NCBI GenBank assembly: GCA_030018005.1
Contig: JASEGT010000003.1
Location: 1-63,865 of the forward strand
Reading direction: 5' to 3'
DNA length: 63,865 nt
DNA from: Actinomycetota bacterium
Lineage (GTDB): Bacteria; Actinomycetota; Aquicultoria; Aquicultorales; Aquicultoraceae
The notes under the pieces were generated by a model. The model had not been told where the DNA came from, ran no database searches, and saw nothing but the letters and a program-made list of their open reading frames with translations. How positions within the stretch are numbered: the first letter of the stretch is position 1; each line of letters begins with the position of its first letter. The position numbers and the translations under genes were made by a program. This document shows positions 25,479-33,208 of the stretch, in pieces.

Positions 25479-27698
25479 ATGAAACTAATTTACTCCTACG
25501 ACGAGGTGCGACCCGAGCAAATACTCTTGGCCGGCGGCAAGGGGCTAAACGTCGCACTCATCCATCAGGCAGAACTATTGGTGCCCCGGGGGTTCATACT
25601 CTCGGCCGAAGCGTTTCGCATGGTTATCGCGGAGCGTGGGCTGGGTGACTCGCTAGCGGCGTTTTTAGGCACCGACACATCGCCTGACGTTATCGCAGAA
25701 GTTTGTGAGAGACTGAAGGACGCGGTAATCGCGGTCCGCCTTGAAGACGAGATACGGGTCTCCCTTAGCCAAGCTTTTGAGGAACTTTCGCCAACAAGTC
25801 CGGCCGGTCTTATAGTTCGCAGTTCAGCTACGGTCGAGGATTCGCCCAAGGCAAGCTTTGCAGGTCTTTTGGCGTCTTTTCCGAATGTCCATGATTTTGA
25901 TGACTTAATGGTCGCGGTGCGCAAATGCTGGGCATCGATTTTTACCCCGGAGACACACATTTACCTAAAGGAACAAGGGTTACTTGAGGCGGATGTCGGC
26001 GTAGCCGTCTTGGTTCAGGCGATGGTCCCGGCCGAACGTTCAGGCCTAGTGTTCTCCATGGACCCGGTGACGGGTGACAGCGATAAGGTCGTCATCGAGG
26101 CTATTTTGGGCTTCGGCGAGGAAATAGTCTCGGGTGAGGTCACCCCCGAGCGCTATCTCTACTCTAGAAAACGGCGGATGGTGGTTAGCCGCAAGCTCGG
26201 TCGGCAATCCGAGTTTATCTCACCCACGGGTGAGAGAAAAAAGGTCTTCGAAGAGCTTGAATTGACCCCAAGGCTCAGTGAACAAGAGGTCTTTGAGCTG
26301 GCTAGCGCGGGGATTAAGCTTGCGGAGATCTTCGGAAGCCCGCAAGACATCGAGTGGGCCTATAGCGGAGGCGAGTTTTTTATCCTGCAATCCCGGCCTA
26401 TCGTCATCGGCGAGCGTTACGAAAAGCTCTTTCCGCAAATCGGTGAGCACACGGTATTGTTAAGGGGCAGCGGCGTAAGTCCGGCGATGGGGTCGGGTAG
26501 GGTTAAAATCATCGAGCCCGACGAGGTCCCCGACACCGACCGCAACACCATAATCGTTGCGAAGCGCATAACCAATGACTTAGCGGTTCACCTACGGCGC
26601 GCGGCAGCGGTCGTCACTGACGAAGGCGGGGCCACGAGTCACGGAGCAAATATATTGCGCGAGTTCAACGTGCCCTGCGTGCTGGCTACCGCAAACGCTA
26701 CCGAGAAGCTAAAAGAAGGCCAGGTAGTAACCGTAGACGGTTTTAGGGGCGCGGTATACGAAGGAGACCTGGCGGTAAGGACGAACCAGAGCGCCGACGT
26801 TCCCGATACCCTGACCAAGGTCTTCATCTCGGTGCTCGTTCCCGAGAAAGCGCGCAACGTCGCGCCTTTCGCCGATGGAGTCTCATCGTTGCGCAACGAT
26901 TACTTCATGCTTGAATCAGGAGTTCATCCGATTAAGATGATCAAAGAAGGTCTCGGTGTTTATCTTGAGGAGAGCATTGCCAACGGTATCGTCCAAACCC
27001 TCCAGCTATTTAAAGGTAAACCGGTCTGGTATAAAACTATGGACGCGCCCACCGATGAGTTTAGGCGTCTCAAAGGCGCGGACGATCCCGAAGAACGCAA
27101 CCCGCTTTTCGGTTGGCGCGGTATCGGGCGAGAACTCGAAGAACGCGAGATGCTCGAACTGGAATTTAGGGCGGTTTCCAGAGCGCTTGAGACAACCGGC
27201 GGCGATTTGGGCATAAAACTCCCGTTCATCCGCTTTGTCGATGAATTGCGCGCCGCTAAAGAGGTCATGCGCGATGTGGGATTACGCCCGCATGAAGACG
27301 TCAAGGTTGGGATATCCGTTGAAAATCCGGCGACGGTATTCACCTTACCCGACTTCATCGACGAAGGCATCGATTTTATCAGCATCGGCATGAGTGACCT
27401 CGTGATGTGTACGCTGGCGCTCGATAGGGAGAGCCAAAAGGTAGCCCGCATATTCAGGCCGAACCATGCTGCTGTCTTGCGCCTTCTCGACGAGGTGGCG
27501 ATGGTCGCCGACGAGTATAACATATTCACGTGCGTAGCCGGAGAGAGTGCCCGGGACCCGTCGGTTCTCCCATATCTGGTCTCCGCCGGCTTCGAAGCAA
27601 TCGGCGTTTCGCCGGCTTTCTTCGCGGAGGTTAAAAACGAGATAGCGCGGATAGAAAGGGAGCCCCAGGGGGGAACCCGTAGAGCCTCGCGGTTGTAG
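25479..27698 (+). CDS. PEP synthase-like phosphotransferase
   Basis: About 739 residues from ATG 25479 (AAGGA at 25465-25470 fits this start better than ATG 25470). Layout: ATP-grasp domain (GGKGLNVALIHQ, IVRSSATVEDSPKASFAGLLAS, VLVQAMVPAERSGLVFSMDP), swivelling phospho-His domain (TDEGGATSHGANILREFNVP, catalytic His), and a PEP/pyruvate TIM barrel (ISVENPATVFTLPDF, ISIGMSDLVM). It would convert pyruvate + ATP to PEP + AMP + Pi, a gluconeogenic partner of the pyruvate:ferredoxin oxidoreductase. Oddity: where PEP synthases have the proton-donating Cys followed by Gly-Gln/Glu, this reads FTCVAGESARDPSVLPYLV, with the Cys shifted two residues upstream. The activity could therefore differ. Confidence 0.85.
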   Translation: MKLIYSYDEVRPEQILLAGGKGLNVALIHQAELLVPRGFILSAEAFRMVIAERGLGDSLAAFLGTDTSPDVIAEVCERLKDAVIAVRLEDEIRVSLSQAFEELSPTSPAGLIVRSSATVEDSPKASFAGLLASFPNVHDFDDLMVAVRKCWASIFTPETHIYLKEQGLLEADVGVAVLVQAMVPAERSGLVFSMDPVTGDSDKVVIEAILGFGEEIVSGEVTPERYLYSRKRRMVVSRKLGRQSEFISPTGERKKVFEELELTPRLSEQEVFELASAGIKLAEIFGSPQDIEWAYSGGEFFILQSRPIVIGERYEKLFPQIGEHTVLLRGSGVSPAMGSGRVKIIEPDEVPDTDRNTIIVAKRITNDLAVHLRRAAAVVTDEGGATSHGANILREFNVPCVLATANATEKLKEGQVVTVDGFRGAVYEGDLAVRTNQSADVPDTLTKVFISVLVPEKARNVAPFADGVSSLRNDYFMLESGVHPIKMIKEGLGVYLEESIANGIVQTLQLFKGKPVWYKTMDAPTDEFRRLKGADDPEERNPLFGWRGIGRELEEREMLELEFRAVSRALETTGGDLGIKLPFIRFVDELRAAKEVMRDVGLRPHEDVKVGISVENPATVFTLPDFIDEGIDFISIGMSDLVMCTLALDRESQKVARIFRPNHAAVLRLLDEVAMVADEYNIFTCVAGESARDPSVLPYLVSAGFEAIGVSPAFFAEVKNEIARIEREPQGGTRRASRL

Positions 27699-27927
27699 GC
27701 ACAGCAAACAGCCGCTTTATTTTAGAGCGCTGAACCATATCTTTATTCCGAGGAAGGCTTGCTGCTCCAGGCTTATATCACAGCTAGCGATACATAATTC
27801 ACTGTCGCGAGAGTTTGAATCTCTTAAATCAGGGGAATCATCGAAATGTAATGGTATGTTTCCGGCTCAACCTAGGTTGCCGGAGACATGGGGGTTCTCA
27901 GTGTAGAGGTTTTAGGAGGTGAGAGCA

Positions 27928-28209
27928 GTGCAAGGCAGACTTAACTGGCTGGATTGGACAGCGATGACGGTAACGGTTATTGGCGCGCTAAACTGGGGTT
28001 TGGTTGGCTTTTTCAACTTCGACCTGGTTAGGGCCATCTTTGGCGATGGTAGTCTCGGGACATCCGCGATTAGTACGGCATCCCGCGTGATCTTCGCAGT
28101 CGTAGGCGTCGCAGGTCTGTACTCTATCTACTCGCTGACAAAGGCAGCTTCGGCACAGTCGCGCTTGATGCCCGTTGAAGAGCGGGAGCGCATGAGAAAG
28201 GTCGCGTAG
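27928..28209 (+). CDS. DUF378 membrane protein
   Basis: 93 residues from GTG 27928; AGGAGGT (27914-27920) lies 7 nt upstream. LDWTAMTVTVIGALNWGLVGFFNFDLV is typical of DUF378, followed by a second hydrophobic helix VIFAVVGVAGLYSIYSL and a charged tail. Two membrane segments, function unknown. It is closed by a strong terminator and seems to be a single-gene unit. Confidence 0.85.
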   Translation: MQGRLNWLDWTAMTVTVIGALNWGLVGFFNFDLVRAIFGDGSLGTSAISTASRVIFAVVGVAGLYSIYSLTKAASAQSRLMPVEERERMRKVA

Positions 28210-28234
28210 CCTATATTCGTGTCCTGATAGCAAG

Positions 28235-28260
28235 GCGGGCGCGACGCGCCCGCTTTTTTT
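28235..28260 (+). terminator. Rho-independent terminator after DUF378
   Basis: GCGGGCG-CGACG-CGCCCGC followed by seven T (28254-28260). Confidence 0.92.
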
Positions 28261-28279
28261 ACTTAAAGGAGAAATCGAT

Positions 28280-28576
28280 ATGCCGGAGTTTGTAAACCCA
28301 TTTTCTGGTATGGTGCCGCGCAAAATGACCAAAGATGAGCTGATTAGGGCGATAAGGCTAAATATCAGCGCCGAGCATGAGGCAACCCATCTGTATATGG
28401 CGCATGCCGATGCTACCGATGATCCTCTTGCCAAAAAGGTTCTTACCGACATCGCTAACGAAGAGCGTGAACATATCGGCGAGTTTCAGCAGCTGTTGCG
28501 AATTCTAGACCCGGAGGAAGACAAGTACTTAGAAAACGGCGTCAAAGAGGTCGAGGAGATGCGCAAGGAGTTATAG
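28280..28576 (+). CDS. Small ferritin-like protein (encapsulated-ferritin type)
   Basis: 98 residues; AAAGGAG precedes ATG 28280. Two helices carry NISAEHEATHLYMAHADATD and ANEEREHIGEFQQLL: a first-helix Glu and a second-helix E-x-x-H that, in EncFtn-type proteins, form the di-iron site across a dimer interface. Length and motif match the encapsulin-cargo ferritin family, but no encapsulin shell gene follows, and the short acidic C-terminus (ending EEMRKEL) lacks an obvious shell-targeting peptide. A role in iron oxidation/storage or O2 protection is inferred. Confidence 0.75.
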   Translation: MPEFVNPFSGMVPRKMTKDELIRAIRLNISAEHEATHLYMAHADATDDPLAKKVLTDIANEEREHIGEFQQLLRILDPEEDKYLENGVKEVEEMRKEL

Positions 28577-28604
28577 GTTAAAACATCGTAGCTGAGTTGT
28601 CATA

Positions 28605-28840
28605 GCCCGTCGGAAGCACCGGTAAATCGCGGTTCATAGCTATCCCCATTCGGGCGCCGGTCGTTGAGCCCGAGCACCCCTGCCAACGACGTTCTCGGGT
28701 TTGCTTTCGCCTCAGAATGAAGATACGATAAGTCGTAAGATCATGTGCCGGTACGCGGCAACGGCCAGCCGGGAAGACACAGCCCTGAAAGACCGACGGA
28801 AAGCCTTGCCCCGTAGTGCGGTCGCTAAGCTTCAGGTTTT
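28605..28840 (+). ncRNA. Structured intergenic RNA with H-type pseudoknot (unknown class)
   Basis: This stretch has no plausible protein frame but dense, perfect base pairing. GTCGTTG (28660-28666) pairs with CAACGAC (28684-28690), and AGCCCGAG (28667-28674) pairs with CTCGGGTT (28694-28701): interleaved helices that make an H-type pseudoknot. Further on, CTGAA/TTCAG (28785-28789, 28831-28835), GACCG/CGGTC (28791-28795, 28819-28823) and ACGG/CCGT (28796-28799, 28811-28814) nest in one hairpin. Some short blocks (CGGAAGCACCGG, AGCCGGGAAGAC) weakly recall cobalamin riboswitch boxes, but I cannot confirm this. It lies upstream of the zinc-ribbon gene at 28927 and could be its leader or an independent RNA. 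Confidence 0.45.
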
Positions 28841-28926
28841 GTAAGTCCGCTCTCGTGTTGGCCTGCTGTTCCCTATTTGCATGTGTCCCGATATCCGTTA
28901 AGTGTGAATGTGTTAGGAGTTTTGTT

Positions 28927-29175
28927 ATGTCCACTAAGTGTCCGGGTTCTGATATGAGAAACATCACCGCAGGTATTTATGCTTGCCCCAGCTGTGGTGA
29001 GGCCGTAGAGATCTTTTCGGATGAGATGAGAAGAAGGTGTCCGAAGTGCAAGGAGTGGGTTGCGAAAAAAGAGACGCCATCGTGTGTTCAGTGGTGTTCG
29101 TCCGCACGTTCTTGTCTCGGCGAGGACCGCTGGCAGGCCGTCATGGAAGCTTTGGGCAAAGACTCTGATAAATAG
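28927..29175 (+). CDS. Zinc-ribbon small protein with Cys-rich tail
   Basis: 82 residues from ATG 28927, preceded by TTAGGAG. Two CxxC pairs, YACPSCGEAVEI and RRCPKCKEWV, form a zinc or iron ribbon of rubredoxin-like spacing. The C-terminal part CVQWCSSARSCLGEDRWQAV adds three further Cys. I do not know the function. An in-frame upstream extension to 28816 exists but has no ribosome binding site and runs through the structured RNA. Position after the ferritin-like gene may hint at iron or redox homeostasis. Confidence 0.75.
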   Translation: MSTKCPGSDMRNITAGIYACPSCGEAVEIFSDEMRRRCPKCKEWVAKKETPSCVQWCSSARSCLGEDRWQAVMEALGKDSDK

Positions 29176-29275
29176 CCGCTTCCGCTAAAAACTTCGAATC
29201 CGCTATCGAGAATCCTTGCGTGCTGCCGATAACATTTTTGTATGTGAAAAAGACTTTCCGGCAAGGAGGCAAAGG

Positions 29276-29848
29276 ATGTCAAGTTCAGAAGGGTTCGGAG
29301 TAGGGGATACGGATTTAGCGAAGGCTAAGCGTTATATAAGGTCGACCGGGAAGGTCTCGATCGCCCGGTCTTATTTCAAAGAAACGCATTGCTCGGTCGA
29401 GAACGCCGAAATCGACAGCGAGGGTCTATACTGTTTTGAGAAACTCATACGAATGGCTTTCATCGCGATAATGGGCGAAGACGCGGTCTTGGGTCGCCAG
29501 GACGGGTTTATAGAATACATAAAAGGGTTGAGTGATAGTTTCGAGAGCCCCATTATTAACGACTGGTCGCCCGAGCAATCGTCGCGAAGGGCGGGCGATT
29601 TTATGGTCAGTTTCTATAATATCTATAGCTACCAGTGGAAACGACATGGTCGCCCTATCGACAAAACACTAACAAGTTTTCTTACGATCATGCGCGAGTG
29701 CCTCGATTACAGTTACACGCGCTTGAGTGAGAAACTCGATTCTTTGCCGGTGAGCATCAGGAACAATATCGATAAGGCGTTCTTCTTGACGAACGGTATT
29801 ATCGATAGCTGGTATGATGAGAAGGCGGGGGAATTAGAGGCGGCATAG
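29276..29848 (+). CDS. Hypothetical helical protein, 190 aa
   Basis: ATG 29276 with AAGGAGG (29262-29268). Soluble, largely helical protein with alternating charged and aromatic residues (SSRRAGDFMVSFYNIYSYQW, SIRNNIDKAFFLTNGIIDSWY). No signal peptide or recognised domain. Codon use resembles the core genes, so it is probably genuine. It ends before a strong terminator and stands alone. I do not recognise the family. Confidence 0.7.
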   Translation: MSSSEGFGVGDTDLAKAKRYIRSTGKVSIARSYFKETHCSVENAEIDSEGLYCFEKLIRMAFIAIMGEDAVLGRQDGFIEYIKGLSDSFESPIINDWSPEQSSRRAGDFMVSFYNIYSYQWKRHGRPIDKTLTSFLTIMRECLDYSYTRLSEKLDSLPVSIRNNIDKAFFLTNGIIDSWYDEKAGELEAA

Positions 29849-29892
29849 GGCTCAATCGATAATATCGAATCGCCCAATTAGTGAATAGTTTT

Positions 29893-29920
29893 AAAGCGGT
29901 CGCAACGCGGCCGCTTTTTT
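29893..29920 (+). terminator. Rho-independent terminator
   Basis: AAAGCGGTCGC-AAC-GCGGCCGCTTT, eleven pairs with one G-T, continuing into a run of T. Confidence 0.9.
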
Positions 29921-30066
29921 GTGGTGGCGCGCCCAGTTCAGGCTTGATGTTAGCTCATTCTCGCTGATGGGTATAGATAAATTGTTTCAGGGTCGAGTCG
30001 ATATCGCCTCGGACGTGCTCGATCTTAGCCTGCATTGTCTGCTTTATGGCAGAGAAAGGAGTTATT

Positions 30067-30438
30067 ATGCCTCGCGTAGTCCATTTCGAGTTGCCCGTCG
30101 ACGACCCCGACCGGGCGATAGCGTTTTACCGAGCGGTCTTCGGCTGGAAGATAGAAAAATGGGAAGGACCGGACGATTACTGGCTTGTCATGACTGGAGC
30201 GGCGGGTGAACCGGGTATAGACGGCGCTTTAGCGAGACGCTCTGCAGAGCTGAAGTCAACGCAGAATACTATAGACGTGCTATCTCTGGATGAGGCGATT
30301 GCTAAAGTCATCGAGGGTGGCGGTACGGTGGTGGCGCCGCGGACGACAATCCCGGGCGTCGGCTATTTCGCTTATTGTAGCGATACGGAAGGAAACATCT
30401 TTGGGATGATGGAGAGCGACGAATCGGCCAGTCTATAG
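30067..30438 (+). CDS. VOC-family (glyoxalase/bleomycin-resistance fold) protein
   Basis: 123 residues from ATG 30067 with AAAGGAG upstream. It begins RVVHFELPVDDPDRAIAFYRAVFGWKIEKW (first metal-binding His position in VHFE) and ends GVGYFAYCSDTEGNIFGMME (Asp-Thr-Glu-Gly-Asn with the terminal Glu), the two beta-alpha-beta3 halves of the VOC fold. Members include glyoxalase I-like enzymes and resistance proteins; substrate unknown. Convergent with the MarR gene, 29 bp apart. Confidence 0.88.
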   Translation: MPRVVHFELPVDDPDRAIAFYRAVFGWKIEKWEGPDDYWLVMTGAAGEPGIDGALARRSAELKSTQNTIDVLSLDEAIAKVIEGGGTVVAPRTTIPGVGYFAYCSDTEGNIFGMMESDESASL

Positions 30439-30467
30439 CGCTCGATGATGATGGGGGCGTGCGAGCG

Positions 30468-30887
30468 CTAAACGCTGCCCATCTTCTTTAGTATTCGGAT
30501 AAGCTCTTCTTGCTCTTCAGGTGTGAGTCTTTCAATATAGGGTACCATGATGGCGCGGTGCGCTTCTCGTGAGCGTTCAACTATGTCGCGCCCCGCGTCG
30601 GTCAAGTGCAGGCGGGTGACTCGCCGGTCGTTTACGCACGGGGTTCTGGTCACGAAGCACGCCTCTACCAGCCGGTCCACCGTTACAGTCGCGGTCGGCT
30701 GCCTCACGCCCACATTCGCCGCGAATGTCGAAATATCGCAACCCTCGTTTGCCGAGAGAATACGGAGCGCGTGGTGCTCGGCGCGACCTATTCCGAGAAT
30801 CTTGCTTACATACTGCGGGCGCGATTTGCGCAGCACGCTCAAAAGCCTCTCCAGTATCTCATCTGTATTGCGATCTATAGACTGCAT
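30468..30887 (-). CDS. MarR-family transcriptional regulator
   Basis: 139 residues, winged helix. RAEHHALRILSANEGCDIST, recognition region NVGVRQPTATVTVDRLVEACFVTRT and wing NDRRVTRLHLTDAGRDIVERS match MarR (the DxRxxRxxLTxxG block). AGGAG lies 9 nt before the ATG. It probably represses itself through the palindrome 18 bp upstream of its start codon; a phenolic or redox ligand is typical of the family but not evident here. Confidence 0.9.
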   Translation of the reverse strand: MQSIDRNTDEILERLLSVLRKSRPQYVSKILGIGRAEHHALRILSANEGCDISTFAANVGVRQPTATVTVDRLVEACFVTRTPCVNDRRVTRLHLTDAGRDIVERSREAHRAIMVPYIERLTPEEQEELIRILKKMGSV

Positions 30888-30904
30888 CTTGCATTTCTCC
30901 TAAA

Positions 30905-30921
30905 ACTTAGATAAACTAAGT
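30905..30921 (-). promoter_or_regulatory. MarR operator candidate
   Basis: Perfect palindrome ACTTAG-ATAAA-CTAAGT immediately upstream of the MarR ribosome binding site. Confidence 0.6.
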
Positions 30922-31100
30922 ATATCATGCTTCTGTGAATTGTCCATAGACTCATAAAAGCAGGTTAGCAAGGTATAGTTATCATCAGAACAGAATCATG
31001 CTTTAATTATATTATTTAGATACTAGAACTTATAGATATACTATGTAATGTTTTGCAGGCCCCTGATTTATGGCTGCAAGAGCTTGAAAGGAGCACGAAA

Positions 31101-32135
31101 ATGGCTTTTAACGATCGTTTCTTAAAGGCGTGCCGGCGTGAGCCCGTCGACGCCACACCGGTTTGGCTGATGCGCCAGGCTGGTCGCTACATGAAGGAGT
31201 ACCGCGCCATCCGCGCCAAGTACGATTTCTTGACGATGTGCAAGAAGCCCGAGGTGGCTGCCGAAATAACACTTCAACCCATCGATGTGCTCGGCGTCGA
31301 CGCGGCGATTCTCTTCGCGGACATCCTGCTTCCATTTGAAGGGATGGGCATCGACCTGGAATTCGCAAAAGGAGAAGGACCGGTCATTCATAATCCGGTG
31401 CGCAATGTGGCCGATGTCGCCAACGTTCGCGTTATCGACGCGGAGGAAGCGACGCCATATGTCGCCGAGGCCATTAAAATACTCCGGCGGGAGCTTGAAA
31501 ACAGGGTTCCGCTTATAGGTTTCTCGGGTGCTCCGTTTACGCTCGCAAGCTATGTTATAGAAGGCTCGGGCTCGCGCGACTATCGTTACGCGAAAGCGAT
31601 GATGTACGAGGCTCCCCAGGCATGGCACGCGCTCATGGAGAAGCTGGCCGAAATAGTTACCCGGTACTTGAAGATGCAGATAGCCGCCGGTGCTCAGGCT
31701 GTACAGATGTTTGATTCTTGGGTCGGCGCGCTAAACCCGAACGATTACCGGGAATTCGTCATGCCCTACAGCAAGCTGGTCATGGACAACTTGGCCGATG
31801 AGGGAGTACCGCGAATCCACTTTGCGAACAATGCCTCGACCCTTCTCGAGCTTGTATCCGAAGCGGGCGGCGATGTGGTAGGCATCGACTGGCGCATCAA
31901 TCTCGACGAAGCCTGGCGGAGAATCGGATACGATAAGGCCATCCAGGGTAATTTCGACCCCATAGCGCTCTTCGGGCCCGTTGAAAGCATCGAAGCGCGG
32001 GTAAAGGACATTCTCGACAGAACCGACGGGAGGCCCGGACATATCTTCAATCTCGGCCACGGTATTCACAAAGAGACTCCGGTCGAGCACGCCAAAGCAC
32101 TCGTCGATGCCGTGCACAAGCTGAGCAAGAAATAA
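31101..32135 (+). CDS. hemE: Uroporphyrinogen decarboxylase
   Basis: 344 residues from ATG 31101 (GAAAGGAG upstream). Signature 1 PVWLMRQAGRYMKEYRAIR and signature 2 IGFSGAPFTLASYVIEGSGS are intact, and ILFADILLPFEGMGI holds the catalytic Asp. It removes the four acetate carboxyls of uroporphyrinogen III to give coproporphyrinogen III. First of three haem genes on the plus strand. Cytochromes encoded in this window (hydrogenase cytochrome b, DUF3365 sensor) are haem consumers. Confidence 0.97.
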   Translation: MAFNDRFLKACRREPVDATPVWLMRQAGRYMKEYRAIRAKYDFLTMCKKPEVAAEITLQPIDVLGVDAAILFADILLPFEGMGIDLEFAKGEGPVIHNPVRNVADVANVRVIDAEEATPYVAEAIKILRRELENRVPLIGFSGAPFTLASYVIEGSGSRDYRYAKAMMYEAPQAWHALMEKLAEIVTRYLKMQIAAGAQAVQMFDSWVGALNPNDYREFVMPYSKLVMDNLADEGVPRIHFANNASTLLELVSEAGGDVVGIDWRINLDEAWRRIGYDKAIQGNFDPIALFGPVESIEARVKDILDRTDGRPGHIFNLGHGIHKETPVEHAKALVDAVHKLSKK

Positions 32136-32199
32136 TTGATTCTGTGTAAGCGGGGCGAAAGCCCTGAGCTACTCGTATAACCGAGGAGGAACAGCAGCT

Positions 32200-33177
32200 T
32201 TGTCTTCAGAAATAACAGGGTCTCGCAACGAGACTATCGGTGTCATGCTCATGGCCTTTGGTGGGCCCGACTCGCTCGATTCGGTCGAACCGTTCATGGA
32301 GCGGCTTATGAAGGGTAGAAAGCCGACACCCGAGATAATCGAGCGCGCAAAGAATAAATACCGGCTCATAGGCGGAAAATCACCGCTTCCGGCGATTACG
32401 CAGAGACAAGCCGACGCGCTCGAGGCAAAGCTCAATGAGAGCTGCGCAGATGCGCGACGCTTTAAAACCTACGTCGGGATGCGTTACTGGCACCCCTTCA
32501 TTGAAGAGACCATCGAGAAAATGGCGGCCGATGGCATAACGCGCGCGTTCGCCATAAGTATGTCGCCTCACCACTCGCGGGTCAGCACAGGCGCATATGC
32601 CGAGGAGATCAAGAGGGTGGTCGGCGAGCGGGGGTTGGACATAACTATCGATATGGTCGAGGGCATGTACAAGCACCCGGCTTTCATCGATGCGATTGCG
32701 GAAAAAGTCACGGCTGCGATAAAGAGGTTTCCCGAAGAGAGGCGCCCCCGGGTCCAAATCGTTTTCAGCGCGCATAGCCTTCCGATGTCTTACATCGAAG
32801 CCGGCGACCCTTATGTCGACGAGATAAAGATGACTATTGATAAAGTTTTAAATAAGATAGCCCCGCATTCCTGGCGTGTCGCCTACCAGAGTAAGGGCAA
32901 CATCCCCGGCGCGTGGTTGGGCCCCACCGTCGAAGAGGTCTACGAGGACCTAGTCGGGGAGGAGCGCCAAGACGTCCTTATCGTACCGGTCGGCTTCGCG
33001 GCGGACCATGTCGAAACGCTTTGGGACCTGGATATCCACCACAAGCGCCAGGCCGAAGAGCTTGGGCTTACCTACGAACGCGCCGACGCGCTCAACGACT
33101 CACCCAGGTTTATGGAAGCGCTCGCAGATATGGTATGCGAAGCTCTTAACCGTGAAGAGACCGGATCCAAACGCTAA
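32200..33177 (+). CDS. hemH: Ferrochelatase (probably coproporphyrin ferrochelatase)
   Basis: 325 residues from TTG 32200 preceded by GAGGAGGA. Core motifs: GVMLMAFGGPDSLDSVEPFM, GMRYWHPFIEETIEKM (metal-site His region), VQIVFSAHSLPMSYIEAGDPY and NIPGAWLGPTVEEV. It inserts Fe2+ into a porphyrin. The neighbouring hemY type and gram-positive-like order suggest the coproporphyrin-dependent pathway (CpfC), but hemQ is not in the window, so this is an inference. Confidence 0.93.
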   Translation: MSSEITGSRNETIGVMLMAFGGPDSLDSVEPFMERLMKGRKPTPEIIERAKNKYRLIGGKSPLPAITQRQADALEAKLNESCADARRFKTYVGMRYWHPFIEETIEKMAADGITRAFAISMSPHHSRVSTGAYAEEIKRVVGERGLDITIDMVEGMYKHPAFIDAIAEKVTAAIKRFPEERRPRVQIVFSAHSLPMSYIEAGDPYVDEIKMTIDKVLNKIAPHSWRVAYQSKGNIPGAWLGPTVEEVYEDLVGEERQDVLIVPVGFAADHVETLWDLDIHHKRQAEELGLTYERADALNDSPRFMEALADMVCEALNREETGSKR

Positions 33178-33208
33178 CGTCTGTTAGCTAATAAATGAGG
33201 TGTTTATT

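Noticed and set aside
28605-28840. Firm call of a cobalamin riboswitch
   Set aside because: Only short blocks resemble the consensus, spacing differs, and the downstream gene has no link to B12; left as an unknown structured RNA.
28578-28967. 129-codon minus-strand frame over the structured RNA
   Set aside because: Composition not protein-like, crosses the ribosome binding site of the zinc-ribbon gene, and the region is better explained by RNA structure.
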